Shown here: one piece after another, positions 25,503-34,186 of the stretch
How the letters are laid out: every line of letters starts with the position of its first letter
Numbering within the stretch: position 1 is the stretch's first letter
From: Brevibacillus_D fluminis_A
Lineage (GTDB): Bacteria > Bacillota > Bacilli > Brevibacillales > Brevibacillaceae
Direction of reading: 5' to 3'
Length of the DNA: 64,000 bases
Assembly: GCF_052072235.1 (NCBI RefSeq)
Contig: NZ_CM125436.1
Span: 1,792,001-1,856,000, forward strand
The notes under the pieces: generated by a model
Told to the model about the DNA's origin: nothing
What the model saw: the letters and a program-made list of their open reading frames with translations, nothing else
Databases searched by the model: none
Made by a program: the position numbers and the translations under genes

Positions 25503-26966
25503 ATGGAGGAGCAATGGATCAGAAGCGTCGGCATCGATTTGGGCACAAGCACCACCAAGTTTATCGTGAGCCGCTTGCGGCTGGGGCGAATGTCGAGCGC
25601 GTTTTCGCTGCCGCGCTTTCAGATTGTGGAGCGCCAGCTGCTCTATGCGAGTCCGGTCTATACAACGCCGCTGCTCGACCAGACGCAGATTGATGCGGAA
25701 CAGGTGTTTGCCTTGCTGCAAGCGGAATATCGCGCGGCTGGCATTACGTTGGCCGATGTCGGATCGGGAGCGGTGATCATCACCGGGGAGTCGGCGACGA
25801 AAGCCAATGCACAGCAGATTGTCCACAAGCTGGCCGAACGTGCAGGCGATTTCGTCGTGGCGACGGCCGGAGCGGATTTGGAGGGGGTATTGGCAGGCAA
25901 AGGCGCCGGCGCCGAGGCCCGCTCCAAAGAGATTCGCGGCGTCGTGGCCAATGTCGATATCGGCGGCGGCACCGCCAATGTCGCCTTTTTTGAGCGAGGA
26001 CGGGCGATTGCCACCGTAACCTTCCATGTCGGCGGCCGGCTGATTCGGCTGTCGGAGCATGGGGAGATCCGCTATCTTTCCCCCCATTTGAAAGAGTGGC
26101 TGGCGTTAAAAGGGATGGCAGTTGCAGTCGGGCAGACGATTCGCTTTGACGAGCTGCGGGAGCTTACGAGAGCGCTTGGGGAGAGCATGCTGCGGTATTT
26201 GGCAGGCGATAGCGAGACAAAGGCGGGGCGCAGCCTTGTTTTGGGAAGACAGCTTGCCACGGTTCCGCCAATCAAGGAGATCATGATTTCAGGCGGCGTC
26301 GGCCAAATGATGCTGCAGCCGCCTCCGAAAACGATGGTGGAAACGGCACGGCATGGCGATATGGGGCCGCTTTTGGCCCAAACGCTGAAAGAGGAATTGC
26401 CGCGCTACCGCTGGCGCGTCGCGGTTCCGCAGCAAACCGTGCGGGCCACCGTCATCGGTGCCGGGATGCAGGCGACGGAGATCAGCGGGTCCACGGTGTT
26501 TCTTCATCCCACGCTCTTGCCGATCAAAAATGTGCCGGTGATCAAGCTGGATTTGGCAGAAAAGCGATCCTCCCCGTTGTCGGTAGAGACGTTTCGGCAG
26601 CTGGTGGAAGAGTCGATGGCAACAGCAGGCCGTCTGTTTGAGGGGAAGGGGCCTTTTGCCTTTGCAGTAAGCGGTCTGCCGTACTGCTCCTATGCGACCT
26701 TGCAGCTGATCGCCGAGGAACTGGCGAATGCGTTTCGCCGCGCGTTTCCCGATCATCCGCTCCTGGTGGTCGTATGCGAGCATGACATGGCGAAAGCGCT
26801 GGGGCAGTCGCTGTCGCTGCGATGCAAGGGAAAGCCGGATGTGATCTGCATCGATCAGGTCAAAGTCGAGCACGGCGATTACATCGACTTGGGCGAGCCG
26901 ATTTCCGGCACGATGATCCCTGTGGTCATCAAGACGCTGGCTTTTGCCGACCAGGAAAAGGGGTGA
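25503..26966 (+). CDS. eutA: EutA, reactivating factor for ethanolamine ammonia-lyase
   Basis: This is a chaperone-like ATPase that exchanges damaged cobalamin from ethanolamine ammonia-lyase. At about 487 residues it has an actin/Hsp70-like phosphate-1 motif VGIDLGTSTTKFIVSRL near the N-terminus and a second loop NVDIGGGTANVAFFERG. ATG at 25503 is chosen; GTG 25491 is possible but less supported. It is the first gene after the antitermination element. Its presence implies an adenosylcobalamin-dependent lyase that needs repair; no cobalamin adenosyltransferase (eutT) lies nearby. Confidence 0.94.
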   Translation: MEEQWIRSVGIDLGTSTTKFIVSRLRLGRMSSAFSLPRFQIVERQLLYASPVYTTPLLDQTQIDAEQVFALLQAEYRAAGITLADVGSGAVIITGESATKANAQQIVHKLAERAGDFVVATAGADLEGVLAGKGAGAEARSKEIRGVVANVDIGGGTANVAFFERGRAIATVTFHVGGRLIRLSEHGEIRYLSPHLKEWLALKGMAVAVGQTIRFDELRELTRALGESMLRYLAGDSETKAGRSLVLGRQLATVPPIKEIMISGGVGQMMLQPPPKTMVETARHGDMGPLLAQTLKEELPRYRWRVAVPQQTVRATVIGAGMQATEISGSTVFLHPTLLPIKNVPVIKLDLAEKRSSPLSVETFRQLVEESMATAGRLFEGKGPFAFAVSGLPYCSYATLQLIAEELANAFRRAFPDHPLLVVVCEHDMAKALGQSLSLRCKGKPDVICIDQVKVEHGDYIDLGEPISGTMIPVVIKTLAFADQEKG

Positions 26967-26970
26967 AAAG

Positions 26971-28335
26971 ATGAACATGCGCACGACGGTGTTGGGGCAA
27001 ACCTACCAATTCCGCGACTTGAAAGAGGTAATGGCCAAAGCGAATGAAGAGCGCTCGGGCGACCAGCTGGCCGGAATCGCCGCTGCCGATTCCCGCGAAC
27101 GGATGGCAGCCAAGCTCGTTTTGGCAGATATGACGCTGGCCGACATTCGCAATCATCCGCTGATTCCGCCTGAGGAGGACGAGGTCTCGCGTGTCATCGA
27201 ATCGGGCCTCAATGAAAAAATTTACGGAGAAATCAAAAATTGGAGCGTAGCGGAGCTGCGCGAATACATCTTGAGCCACAAAACGGGAACCGACGAGCTG
27301 AAGCGGATCAGCCGCGGGCTAACCAGCGAAATGATCGCGGCCGCTGCCAAGCTGATGACCAATCTCGATTTGGTCGCGGGCGCAGCGAAAATCCGCAACG
27401 AAACGCACTGCAACATCACGATCGGACAGCGCGGCGTGTTGGCGGGACGACTCCAGCCGAATCATCCGAACGACAGCATCCAGGGCATCAAGGCGGCGAT
27501 TTACGAAGGGCTTTCCTACGGAATCGGCGATGCGGTGATCGGAATCAATCCGGTGATTGACACGATGGACAGCGTGAAGGACATTTTGCTGATGACCAAG
27601 GAAGTCATGACGAAATGGGAAATTCCGACGCAAAACTGCGTGCTGGCCCACATCAGCACGCAAATGCGGGCGATCCGGGCGGGTGCGCCGGCGGATATGG
27701 TGTTTCAAAGCTTGGCGGGCACGGAGAAAGGAAACCGCGCGTTTGGCATCGATGTCGAGCTTTTGGACGAAGCGAACGAGTTGGTGCATAAGGAAGGGAC
27801 CTCCACCGGGCCGAACTGCTGGTATTTCGAGACCGGTCAAGGCTCGGAGCTGTCGTCGGAGGCGAACCACGGTGTCGATCAGGTGACACTGGAAGCCCGC
27901 TGCTATGGACTCGCGCGCAAATACAAGCCGTTCATCGTCAACACGGTCGTCGGCTTCATCGGTCCGGAGTATTTGTACGACAGCAAGCAGGTCATGCGCG
28001 CCGGACTCGAGGACCATTTCATGGGCAAGCTGCACGGGCTGCCGATGGGCGTGGACATTTGCTACACCAATCATATGAAGGCCGACCAGAACGACATGGA
28101 CAATTTGGGCGTGCTGCTCACGTCTGCAGGCGTCAACTTTTTGATCGGGGTCGCGATGGCGGACGACTGCATGCTGAATTACCAGTCGACCAGCTTTCAT
28201 GACATCGCGACATTGCGCGAGCTGTTCGGCATGCGTCCGGCCCCGGCCTTCGAGCGGTGGCTGGAGCGGCAGGGCATCATGGAAAACGGCAGGCTGACGC
28301 CGTTGGCGGGCGATCCGACGATCTTTTTAGCCTAA
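26971..28335 (+). CDS. eutB: Ethanolamine ammonia-lyase large subunit EutB
   Basis: This is the catalytic alpha subunit of the adenosylcobalamin enzyme that converts ethanolamine to acetaldehyde and ammonia. Its 454 residues match EutB of enterics in length. Conserved stretches of the TIM-barrel active site include RNETHCNITIGQRGVLAGRLQPNHP, GLSYGIGDAVIGINPV, FQSLAGTEKGNRAFGID and GADICY-type VDICYTNHMKADQND. ATG at 26971 follows AAAAGGGGTG. It is co-transcribed with eutA and eutC. Confidence 0.98.
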   Translation: MNMRTTVLGQTYQFRDLKEVMAKANEERSGDQLAGIAAADSRERMAAKLVLADMTLADIRNHPLIPPEEDEVSRVIESGLNEKIYGEIKNWSVAELREYILSHKTGTDELKRISRGLTSEMIAAAAKLMTNLDLVAGAAKIRNETHCNITIGQRGVLAGRLQPNHPNDSIQGIKAAIYEGLSYGIGDAVIGINPVIDTMDSVKDILLMTKEVMTKWEIPTQNCVLAHISTQMRAIRAGAPADMVFQSLAGTEKGNRAFGIDVELLDEANELVHKEGTSTGPNCWYFETGQGSELSSEANHGVDQVTLEARCYGLARKYKPFIVNTVVGFIGPEYLYDSKQVMRAGLEDHFMGKLHGLPMGVDICYTNHMKADQNDMDNLGVLLTSAGVNFLIGVAMADDCMLNYQSTSFHDIATLRELFGMRPAPAFERWLERQGIMENGRLTPLAGDPTIFLA

Positions 28336-28359
28336 TGGGAGAGCGGGGTGACAAGTGAG

Positions 28360-29280
28360 ATGAAGATGGAACTGGAACTCGATCGATTGGTTGACAAAGT
28401 GATGGCGGAGCTGGCGAAAAAGCTGGCTGAGGCAGAAGGCAGCGAAAAGGCGGCGCGTACGCAGGAGAGTGAAACCCGGCCTGTAACGTTGACAGCCGCG
28501 CAGTCGTTGGGCGACAGGCTGAGCCAGCCGCTGTTTGAAGAGGCGGAGCCGGCCCGCATCGCCAATATTCCCGAGCCGCGCTGGAAGGAAGGATTGGAGG
28601 AGCTTCTGGCAAGCACCCCTGGCCGCATCGGGGTGTGGCGCACAGGGACGCGTCCGCTGACCAAAACGATGCTCCAGCTGCGGGTCGACCATGCCGCAGC
28701 GGTCGATGCCGTGTACGGGGAAGTCAGCGAGGGGCTGCTGCAGGAGTTTCGGCTGTTTTCCGTGGAAACGACGCACGAAAACACGGAAACGTATTTGAAG
28801 CGGCCGGATTTGGGGCGGATCATCACCGAGCAGGGTGTCGCGCTGATCAAAGAGCGCTGCAAACTGAAACCGCAGGTGCAGGTCGTCGTTTCCGACGGCT
28901 TGTCGGCGAGCGCGGTGGAAGCGAATTTGCGCGATGTGTACCCGGCGCTGCTTGACTCGCTGGCTTCTTATGGACTCAGCGTTGGAACGCCGTTTTTCGT
29001 CAAAGGCGGGCGGGTCGCCTGCATGGACCATATCGGCGAGATTTTGCAGCCGGATGTGTTCGTGCTGTTGATCGGCGAGCGCCCCGGCCTGGTGACGGCC
29101 AATTCCATGAGCGCCTACATGTGCTACCGTCCGCGCAGAGGAACCGTTGAATCGGATCGCACCGTGATCTCCAATATTCACCGTGGGGGGACGTCGCCTG
29201 TAGAAGCAGGCGCGCACATTGGCACGGTTTTGAAAAAAATGCTCGAACAGCAAGCGAGCGGCGTCAAGCTCAGCCTGTAA
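28360..29280 (+). CDS. eutC: Ethanolamine ammonia-lyase small subunit EutC
   Basis: This is the beta subunit that helps bind adenosylcobalamin, 306 residues. The core has TPGRIGVWRTGTRPLTKTMLQLRVDHAAAVDAVYGEV and VVVSDGLSASAVEANL, both strongly conserved in EutC. The N-terminal 25 residues (LELDRLVDKVMAELAKKLAEAE) form an amphipathic helix followed by a variable linker, matching the region known to target EutC into microcompartments. ATG 28360 is chosen; GTG 28348 is an alternative. Confidence 0.97.
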   Translation: MKMELELDRLVDKVMAELAKKLAEAEGSEKAARTQESETRPVTLTAAQSLGDRLSQPLFEEAEPARIANIPEPRWKEGLEELLASTPGRIGVWRTGTRPLTKTMLQLRVDHAAAVDAVYGEVSEGLLQEFRLFSVETTHENTETYLKRPDLGRIITEQGVALIKERCKLKPQVQVVVSDGLSASAVEANLRDVYPALLDSLASYGLSVGTPFFVKGGRVACMDHIGEILQPDVFVLLIGERPGLVTANSMSAYMCYRPRRGTVESDRTVISNIHRGGTSPVEAGAHIGTVLKKMLEQQASGVKLSL

Positions 29281-29315
29281 GGAAAACGCGCGAGAGGAAG
29301 GGAGGTGAGGGAGTC

Positions 29316-29453
29316 ATGTTTGCGCTGGGGATGATCATTTTGCTGCTCACTGCTGCGGTGGCGGTCGCCATATTCATCAAAGCAAATCAGTCGGTTCGCA
29401 ATTTTGACGAGCGGAAACACGAAAGCTTTATCGGGTCCAAAAAACACGGATGA
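29316..29453 (+). CDS. 45-residue single-span membrane peptide
   Basis: This short reading frame has a strong ribosome site (GGGAGGTGAGG). The peptide starts MFALGMIILLLTAAVAVAIF, one transmembrane helix, then a charged tail NFDERKHESFIGSKKHG. It lies between eutC and the permease gene, 26 bases before the permease ATG. Small single-span partners are known for some amino-acid transporters, so a subunit or regulator of the adjoining permease is a reasonable inference. Too short for a family call. Confidence 0.65.
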   Translation: MFALGMIILLLTAAVAVAIFIKANQSVRNFDERKHESFIGSKKHG

Positions 29454-29479
29454 GAGGTAGCGAAAGGAGGAACAAGGTG

Positions 29480-31036
29480 ATGCAAGGGTCTAACCGTAGT
29501 AACCAGCTGCAGGAAGATAAGAAATATTTGCACCAATTTGGCTATGCCCAGGAGCTGCTGCGGGACATGGGCGGCTTCTCCAACTTCGCGATTTCCTTTT
29601 CGACGATTTCCATTTTGACCGGTGCCGTATCGTTGTACGGCCACGGGCTCTTATACGGCGGGCCGGGAATGATGGGCTTCGGCTGGCCGATCGTCTCCCT
29701 GTTTGTCTTGCTGGTCGCAGCCTCGATGGCGGAGCTGGCCTCGGCGATTCCGACGGCGGGTGCGCTTTACCATTGGGCGGCGATTCTCGGCAGCAAACGA
29801 TGGGGCTGGTATACCGCCTGGATCAATCTGATCGGGATGGTAGGGATTGTGGCCGGGATCGAATATTCGGTGGCGACGTTTGCCGACCCGCTGCTCGGCG
29901 CGTCGTTCGGCTATGAATCCACTACAACGACGACGATGATCCTGTTTGCCATCACGCTGTTGATCCACGGAATTTTCAACCATGTCGGCATCAAGCTGGT
30001 CGCCAAACTGAACGACTTCTCTGCCTGGTATCATATCGGTGTCGTGCTCATTTTATTCGTTAGTTTGGCGTTTTTCACCAAAGACAAGCTGCAGCCGGTC
30101 GAATACTTGTTCCAGGTTGGTCAGACGTTTTCCGACAAGCCGTATCTGCTCGCTTTTTTGATCGGCTTGCTGCAGGCGCAGTGGACCTATACCGGCTATG
30201 ACGCCTCGGCGCATACGATCGAGGAAACGGTCAATCCGCGCGTGCGCGCACCGTGGGGGATTTTCAGCGCAGTTGCGTTTTCGTTCGTTTTCGGCTTTAT
30301 CATGCTGGCAATGGTGACGCTCTCGATCAAAGACGCGGGGGCCGCTGTCGGCGAAAGCAACCCGTTCATCTACATCATCAGCCAAGCGCTGGGCGGCACA
30401 TTCGGCAGCGTCATCCTGTGGCTGGTCACCCTGGCGATGTTTTTCTGCGGCTGCTCCGGGATCACGTCGTTCTCCCGCATGATGTATGCGTTTTCACGCG
30501 ATAACGGAATGCCGCTGTCCCGCCATTGGGCGCAAATCTCGAAAAAATACCGCACACCGGCGAAAGCGATCTGGCTGGTCGTCATCCTTTCCTTTGCACT
30601 CGCGCTGTTCGACAGCATCATGAAGCTGATCAATCCGGATACGAGCTACAGCACGCTTGCCTTCCTCACCGCCGTTTCCGTTGTGGGCCTGTACGTGTCC
30701 TACGGCATCCCGGTCTATCTCAAGCTGGTTGCAGAAGGAAAAGGTCTGTTCAAGCAAAAGCACTACGGCCCGTGGAATTTGGGCAAATGGAGCAAGCCGA
30801 TCAATGTGCTGACACTGCTCTGGATCGTCTTCATCTCCATCCTGATGATCGTCCCGCCCAACCAAAACGCCGCCTACGCCCTGATCGGCATGTTCGTGCT
30901 GCTTTTGATCATGGACTACGGCTACTACAAAAAGAACTTCCAAGGCCCGGAAGCGGCGCTCAATGTCTCCATGGAAGAAATTTTGCGCAGGGAAGCGCAG
31001 TATGCGGAAGAACAAGGCGAAAATTTCAAGGCATAA
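29480..31036 (+). CDS. APC-superfamily permease, probable ethanolamine or choline/amino-acid transporter
   Basis: This is an integral membrane transporter of 518 residues with about twelve helices. It belongs to the amino acid/choline transporter branch: FGYAQELLRDMGGFSNFAISFSTISILTG at the start, IPTAGALYHWAAILG, QAQWTYTGYDASAHTIEET and FFCGCSGITSFSRMMYAFSRDNGMP. It ends the eut operon and no eutH is present, so it may import ethanolamine. GABA or choline transport cannot be ruled out. ATG 29480 follows AAAGGAGG. Confidence 0.88.
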   Translation: MQGSNRSNQLQEDKKYLHQFGYAQELLRDMGGFSNFAISFSTISILTGAVSLYGHGLLYGGPGMMGFGWPIVSLFVLLVAASMAELASAIPTAGALYHWAAILGSKRWGWYTAWINLIGMVGIVAGIEYSVATFADPLLGASFGYESTTTTTMILFAITLLIHGIFNHVGIKLVAKLNDFSAWYHIGVVLILFVSLAFFTKDKLQPVEYLFQVGQTFSDKPYLLAFLIGLLQAQWTYTGYDASAHTIEETVNPRVRAPWGIFSAVAFSFVFGFIMLAMVTLSIKDAGAAVGESNPFIYIISQALGGTFGSVILWLVTLAMFFCGCSGITSFSRMMYAFSRDNGMPLSRHWAQISKKYRTPAKAIWLVVILSFALALFDSIMKLINPDTSYSTLAFLTAVSVVGLYVSYGIPVYLKLVAEGKGLFKQKHYGPWNLGKWSKPINVLTLLWIVFISILMIVPPNQNAAYALIGMFVLLLIMDYGYYKKNFQGPEAALNVSMEEILRREAQYAEEQGENFKA

Positions 31037-31046
31037 TCACGCAAAT

Positions 31047-31090
31047 CAAGCCCGATTCGGCTCACCATGCCGGCATCGGGCTTGTTCGTT
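31047..31090 (+). terminator. Terminator at the end of the eut operon
   Basis: CAAGCCCGAT and ATCGGGCTTG form a ten-base stem around an 18-base internal region, followed by TTCGTT. The T-run is poor, so efficiency is uncertain. Confidence 0.6.
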
Positions 31091-31148
31091 GCTCCTTCAA
31101 ACGAATATAACCGGTTTGTTGAAATGGTCAGAAAACACAAAAAATAGG

Positions 31149-31177
31149 TTGCGTTTTGCCAGCTGGAAAAATATAAT
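31149..31177 (+). promoter_or_regulatory. Sigma-A promoter of the iclR gene
   Basis: TTGCGT, 17 bases, perfect TATAAT, about 60 bases before the iclR start. No comparable promoter is evident immediately before nbaC, so this one may drive the whole catabolic operon. Confidence 0.65.
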
Positions 31178-31198
31178 AAATCCTGTAAGTCAATATTA

Positions 31199-31223
31199 TC
31201 GAATGGCGTTCGACAATGTCGAA
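31199..31223. promoter_or_regulatory. Operator-like triple half-site before iclR
   Basis: TCGAA at 31199, TTCGA at 31209 and TCGAA at 31219 create two overlapping perfect palindromes, TCGAA-N5-TTCGA and TTCGAC-AAT-GTCGAA, with half-sites spaced exactly 10 bp apart. The site lies just downstream of the promoter, suited to autorepression by the IclR protein. Inferred. Confidence 0.55.
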
Positions 31224-31239
31224 TGAGAAGGGGGTGGAA

Positions 31240-32004
31240 ATGAGCGATCGATACATTCAATCGGTAGTCCGTGCGATGGATATTCTGGATCTGTTTACAC
31301 CTTCCGTCACGGAGCTTAGCGTAAAGGAGATCAGCGACAGGCTGCAGTTGTCCAAAAGCACGGTACACGGATTAATCAAAACGTTGGAGCACAGAAGGTA
31401 TTTGGAGCAGAGCCCGGTCGATCAGAAGTATAAGCTGGGGCTCCGTCTGTTCGAACTGGGAAACCTCGTCGGCGGGGGAATGGAACTGAGAAAGCTGGCA
31501 CATCCCATCATTCGGGAGCTGGTGGAAAAGCTGCAGGAGACGGTGCATCTGGTCGTTCGCGACGAAAACGAGATCGTGTATGTGGAGAAAATGGAAGGAC
31601 CGGGAGCGCTCCGCATGTATTCACAGATCGGCAAGCGAGCGCCGCTTTACTGCACAGGGGTAGGCAAAGCGATCTTTGCATTTCTGGACGAGAACAAGCA
31701 GGAAGAGATTCTGGCGAAGACGGATTTGAAAGCGTTCACTTCCTACACGCTGACCGACCCTGCTGCAATCCGCAATCATATGCAGGAGATTCGCGAACGC
31801 GGCTATGCGATCGATGATGAGGAGATCGAGCTTGGCCTAAAATGCGTCGCAGCGCCTATTTTCAACCATCTGGGCGAAGTGGTGGCCTCGATCAGCTGCG
31901 CTGGTCCGAATTTCCGTTTTTCAGCAGAAAAAATGGAGCAGATCATCGCCGAAATACAGAAAGCAGCGCAAGAGCTGTCAAAAAAATTAGGGTATCGAGC
32001 GTAG
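31240..32004 (+). CDS. IclR family transcriptional regulator
   Basis: This 254-residue regulator has an N-terminal winged helix (SVKEISDRLQLSKSTVHGLIKTLEHRRYLEQ, about 20-60) and a C-terminal effector domain with KLQETVHLVVRDENEIVYVEKMEG, GKRAPLYCTGVGKAIFAF and GYAIDDEEIELGLKCVAAPIF. IclR proteins commonly control aromatic catabolism by binding ring-fission or aromatic metabolites. It sits directly upstream of the nba genes. ATG 31240 follows AAGGGGGTGG. Confidence 0.94.
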   Translation: MSDRYIQSVVRAMDILDLFTPSVTELSVKEISDRLQLSKSTVHGLIKTLEHRRYLEQSPVDQKYKLGLRLFELGNLVGGGMELRKLAHPIIRELVEKLQETVHLVVRDENEIVYVEKMEGPGALRMYSQIGKRAPLYCTGVGKAIFAFLDENKQEEILAKTDLKAFTSYTLTDPAAIRNHMQEIRERGYAIDDEEIELGLKCVAAPIFNHLGEVVASISCAGPNFRFSAEKMEQIIAEIQKAAQELSKKLGYRA

Positions 32005-32182
32005 GTAGCAAAAAAAGACTTCATCCCCGAGCATTGCGCATTTTCAAGCGGCCAACGAGAAAACGCATGGGAATAAAGTCAATCTATGCTATTCGTCAAA
32101 AAGGAAGAGAAACCTGCATCCGGCAGTAAAAAAGTTTTGGGTGAACACATTCCAATCATCCATTGAAAAAAGGGGAGGCTAC

Positions 32183-32716
32183 ATGATGATCAAGCCTATC
32201 AATCTGTGGAAATTCATTGAGGAAAACAAAGACAGTTTGAAACCGCCGGTGAACAACAAGGTGATCTGGAAAGACGCCGAATTGATGGTGATGATTTTGG
32301 GCGGCCCCAACAAACGCCGCGATTTCCACGTCGATCCGTCCGAAGAAGTGTTCTATCAATTAAAAGGCGACTGCTATGTGGAAATCATCAATGCCGAAGG
32401 AAAACGCGAGGTTGTGACGGTCAAGGAAGGGGAAATGTTCCTTCTGCCAGCCAATGTACCGCATTCCCCGCACCGCGTGCCAGACACCATCGGGCTTGTC
32501 ATCGAGCGAAACCGCGCAGAGGGCGAGCTGGAAGATTTCGTCTGGTTCTGCGATCAATGCGACGCTGAAATGCACCGCACTCGTGTGCAATTGACCAATA
32601 TTGAAGTTCAGGTAAAAGAGGCGATCAACGCGTTCAACTCCAGCGAAGATCTGCGTACATGCAAATCTTGCGGCCATGTGATGCCGGAGGAAGTGAAAGA
32701 ATGGCAGGTCAAGTAA
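32183..32716 (+). CDS. nbaC: 3-Hydroxyanthranilate 3,4-dioxygenase
   Basis: This cupin enzyme opens 3-hydroxyanthranilate with O2 to 2-amino-3-carboxymuconate-6-semialdehyde. In 177 residues the catalytic iron ligands are His49, Glu55 and His94, and a C-terminal rubredoxin-like iron site is formed by Cys123, Cys126, Cys160 and Cys163, as in the characterised Cupriavidus enzyme. RRDFHVDPSEEVFYQLKGDCYV is highly conserved. It overlaps nbaD by 16 bases. ATG 32183 follows AGGGGAGG. Confidence 0.96.
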   Translation: MMIKPINLWKFIEENKDSLKPPVNNKVIWKDAELMVMILGGPNKRRDFHVDPSEEVFYQLKGDCYVEIINAEGKREVVTVKEGEMFLLPANVPHSPHRVPDTIGLVIERNRAEGELEDFVWFCDQCDAEMHRTRVQLTNIEVQVKEAINAFNSSEDLRTCKSCGHVMPEEVKEWQVK

Positions 32717-33708
32717 AGCGCGTCGATTTTCATACGCATATTATCCCGGTAGATTTGCCTGACTTTTCGCAAAAGTACGAGGGTGAACGCTGGCCGATCA
32801 TGCATCTAACATGCGCCTGCGGAGCCAACATCATGGTGGGCGGCAAAGTGTTCCGCGAAATCACCGACCAATGCTGGGACCCGCAAAAGCGCATCGCCGA
32901 CATGGATCGCGAGGGTGTGGACATTCAGGTGATCTCGCCGATTCCCGTCACGTTTTCCTACTGGGCACCGGCGGAGGCAGCGGCCGTCATGTCGCGTCTG
33001 CAAAACGATTTTATTGCCGATACCGTCAAAGCCAATCCCGAGCGCTTCATCGGTCTAGGCACCGTTCCGTTGCAAGATGTGGAAACCGCGATCCGCGAGA
33101 TGGACCGGTGCATCCATGAGCTGGGCCTAAAAGGAATCGAAATCGGCACGAACGTCAACGGCAGCAATCTGGATGACCCGTCGCTGATCCCGTTTTTTGA
33201 GATGTGCGAAAAGTGGGAAGTCCCGCTGTTTATCCATCCGTGGGAAACGATGGCGAAAGAGCGGACGCCTCGCCACAATTTCATGTACACTGTCGGGATG
33301 CCGAGCGAGACGGCACTGGCTGCAGCCAGCCTGATCGCAAGCGGGATCATGGAAAAATTCCCGCGGCTGAAAATCTGCTTTGCCCATGGCGGCGGCTCCT
33401 TCCCGTACATTCTGCCACGGCTGGACCAAGGCTGGCACGTATGGCCGCATTTGCGCCTGACGACACATCCGCCCAGCCATTATGCAAAAAACTTTTATTT
33501 CGATTCGCTGGTTTACGATCCGCTGAACATCAAATACATGGTCGATCGCTTTGGGCATGACAAAGTGATCATGGGCTCGGACTATCCGTTCCTGCTGCGG
33601 GAAATTCCGCCCGGACAGGTGATCGATGAGACGGTTTCGCTCACGGAGGAACAGAGACGATCCATGCTTGGAGAAAATGCGCTGCGCTTTTTGAACGTGC
33701 TGCCATAA
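32701..33708 (+). CDS. nbaD: 2-Amino-3-carboxymuconate-6-semialdehyde decarboxylase
   Basis: This zinc amidohydrolase removes CO2 from the ring-fission product, preventing its cyclisation to quinolinate. Its 335 residues show HxH (His11, His13) in DFHTHIIP, a third ligand His in VPLFIHPWE, FAHGGGSFPYILPRLD and the metal Asp in IMGSDYPF. Length and motifs match ACMSD/NbaD. It lies directly between the dioxygenase and the deaminase genes, in pathway order. Confidence 0.96.
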   Translation: MAGQVKRVDFHTHIIPVDLPDFSQKYEGERWPIMHLTCACGANIMVGGKVFREITDQCWDPQKRIADMDREGVDIQVISPIPVTFSYWAPAEAAAVMSRLQNDFIADTVKANPERFIGLGTVPLQDVETAIREMDRCIHELGLKGIEIGTNVNGSNLDDPSLIPFFEMCEKWEVPLFIHPWETMAKERTPRHNFMYTVGMPSETALAAASLIASGIMEKFPRLKICFAHGGGSFPYILPRLDQGWHVWPHLRLTTHPPSHYAKNFYFDSLVYDPLNIKYMVDRFGHDKVIMGSDYPFLLREIPPGQVIDETVSLTEEQRRSMLGENALRFLNVLP

Positions 33709-33730
33709 CCGGAAAGGAAGATCGAACGCG

Positions 33731-34186
33731 ATGACACCAGAAGATAAATTGAGCGCATTGGGCCTGACTTTGCCCAAGCCGCGCCAGGCGGTCGGAACAT
33801 ACGTCGGCTGCGTGCGAACAGGCAATCTCTTGTTTACGGCAGGGCAAGGCGTGGACGAGTACCACGGCAAGCTCGGCCGGGAGCTGACGGTCGAGGAAGG
33901 CTACCTGGCAGCACGCCAATCGATGCTGAACTTGCTTGCGACCGTCAAGCAGGAGATCGGGGAATTGAGCAAAGTGAAACGGGTCGTCAAAATTTTGGGC
34001 TTCGTCAATTCCACGGAGGAATTCACAGCCCAGCCGCAAGTGATGAACGGCGCCTCGGATCTGCTCGTCGAACTGTTCGGCGAAAAAGGGCGGCATGGGC
34101 GCTCCGCTGTCGGCATGGCACAGCTGCCGAACAATACGGCCGTGGAGATCGAGATGATCTTGGAGATTGAGGAGGATCGCGGATGA
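33731..34186 (+). CDS. nbaF: RidA-family 2-aminomuconate deaminase
   Basis: This small trimeric RidA/YjgF-fold protein of 151 residues is the likely 2-aminomuconate deaminase that yields 4-oxalocrotonate and ammonia. Typical features are YVGCVRTGNLLFTAGQGV and the conserved core MNLLATVKQEIGELSKVKRVVKILGFVNSTEEFTAQPQVMNGASDLLVELFGEKGRHGRSAVGMAQLPNNTAVEIEM, although exact catalytic residues vary in the family. Identification rests on fold plus position in a complete pathway. ATGA overlap with the next gene. Confidence 0.85.
   Translation: MTPEDKLSALGLTLPKPRQAVGTYVGCVRTGNLLFTAGQGVDEYHGKLGRELTVEEGYLAARQSMLNLLATVKQEIGELSKVKRVVKILGFVNSTEEFTAQPQVMNGASDLLVELFGEKGRHGRSAVGMAQLPNNTAVEIEMILEIEEDRG

Noticed and set aside
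32005..32182. Terminator between iclR and nbaC
   Set aside because: Inverted segments (TGCG..TTTTC with GAAAA..CGCA, and GACTT with AAGTC) are present but no T-run follows, so a terminator is not supported. Read-through from the iclR promoter remains likely.
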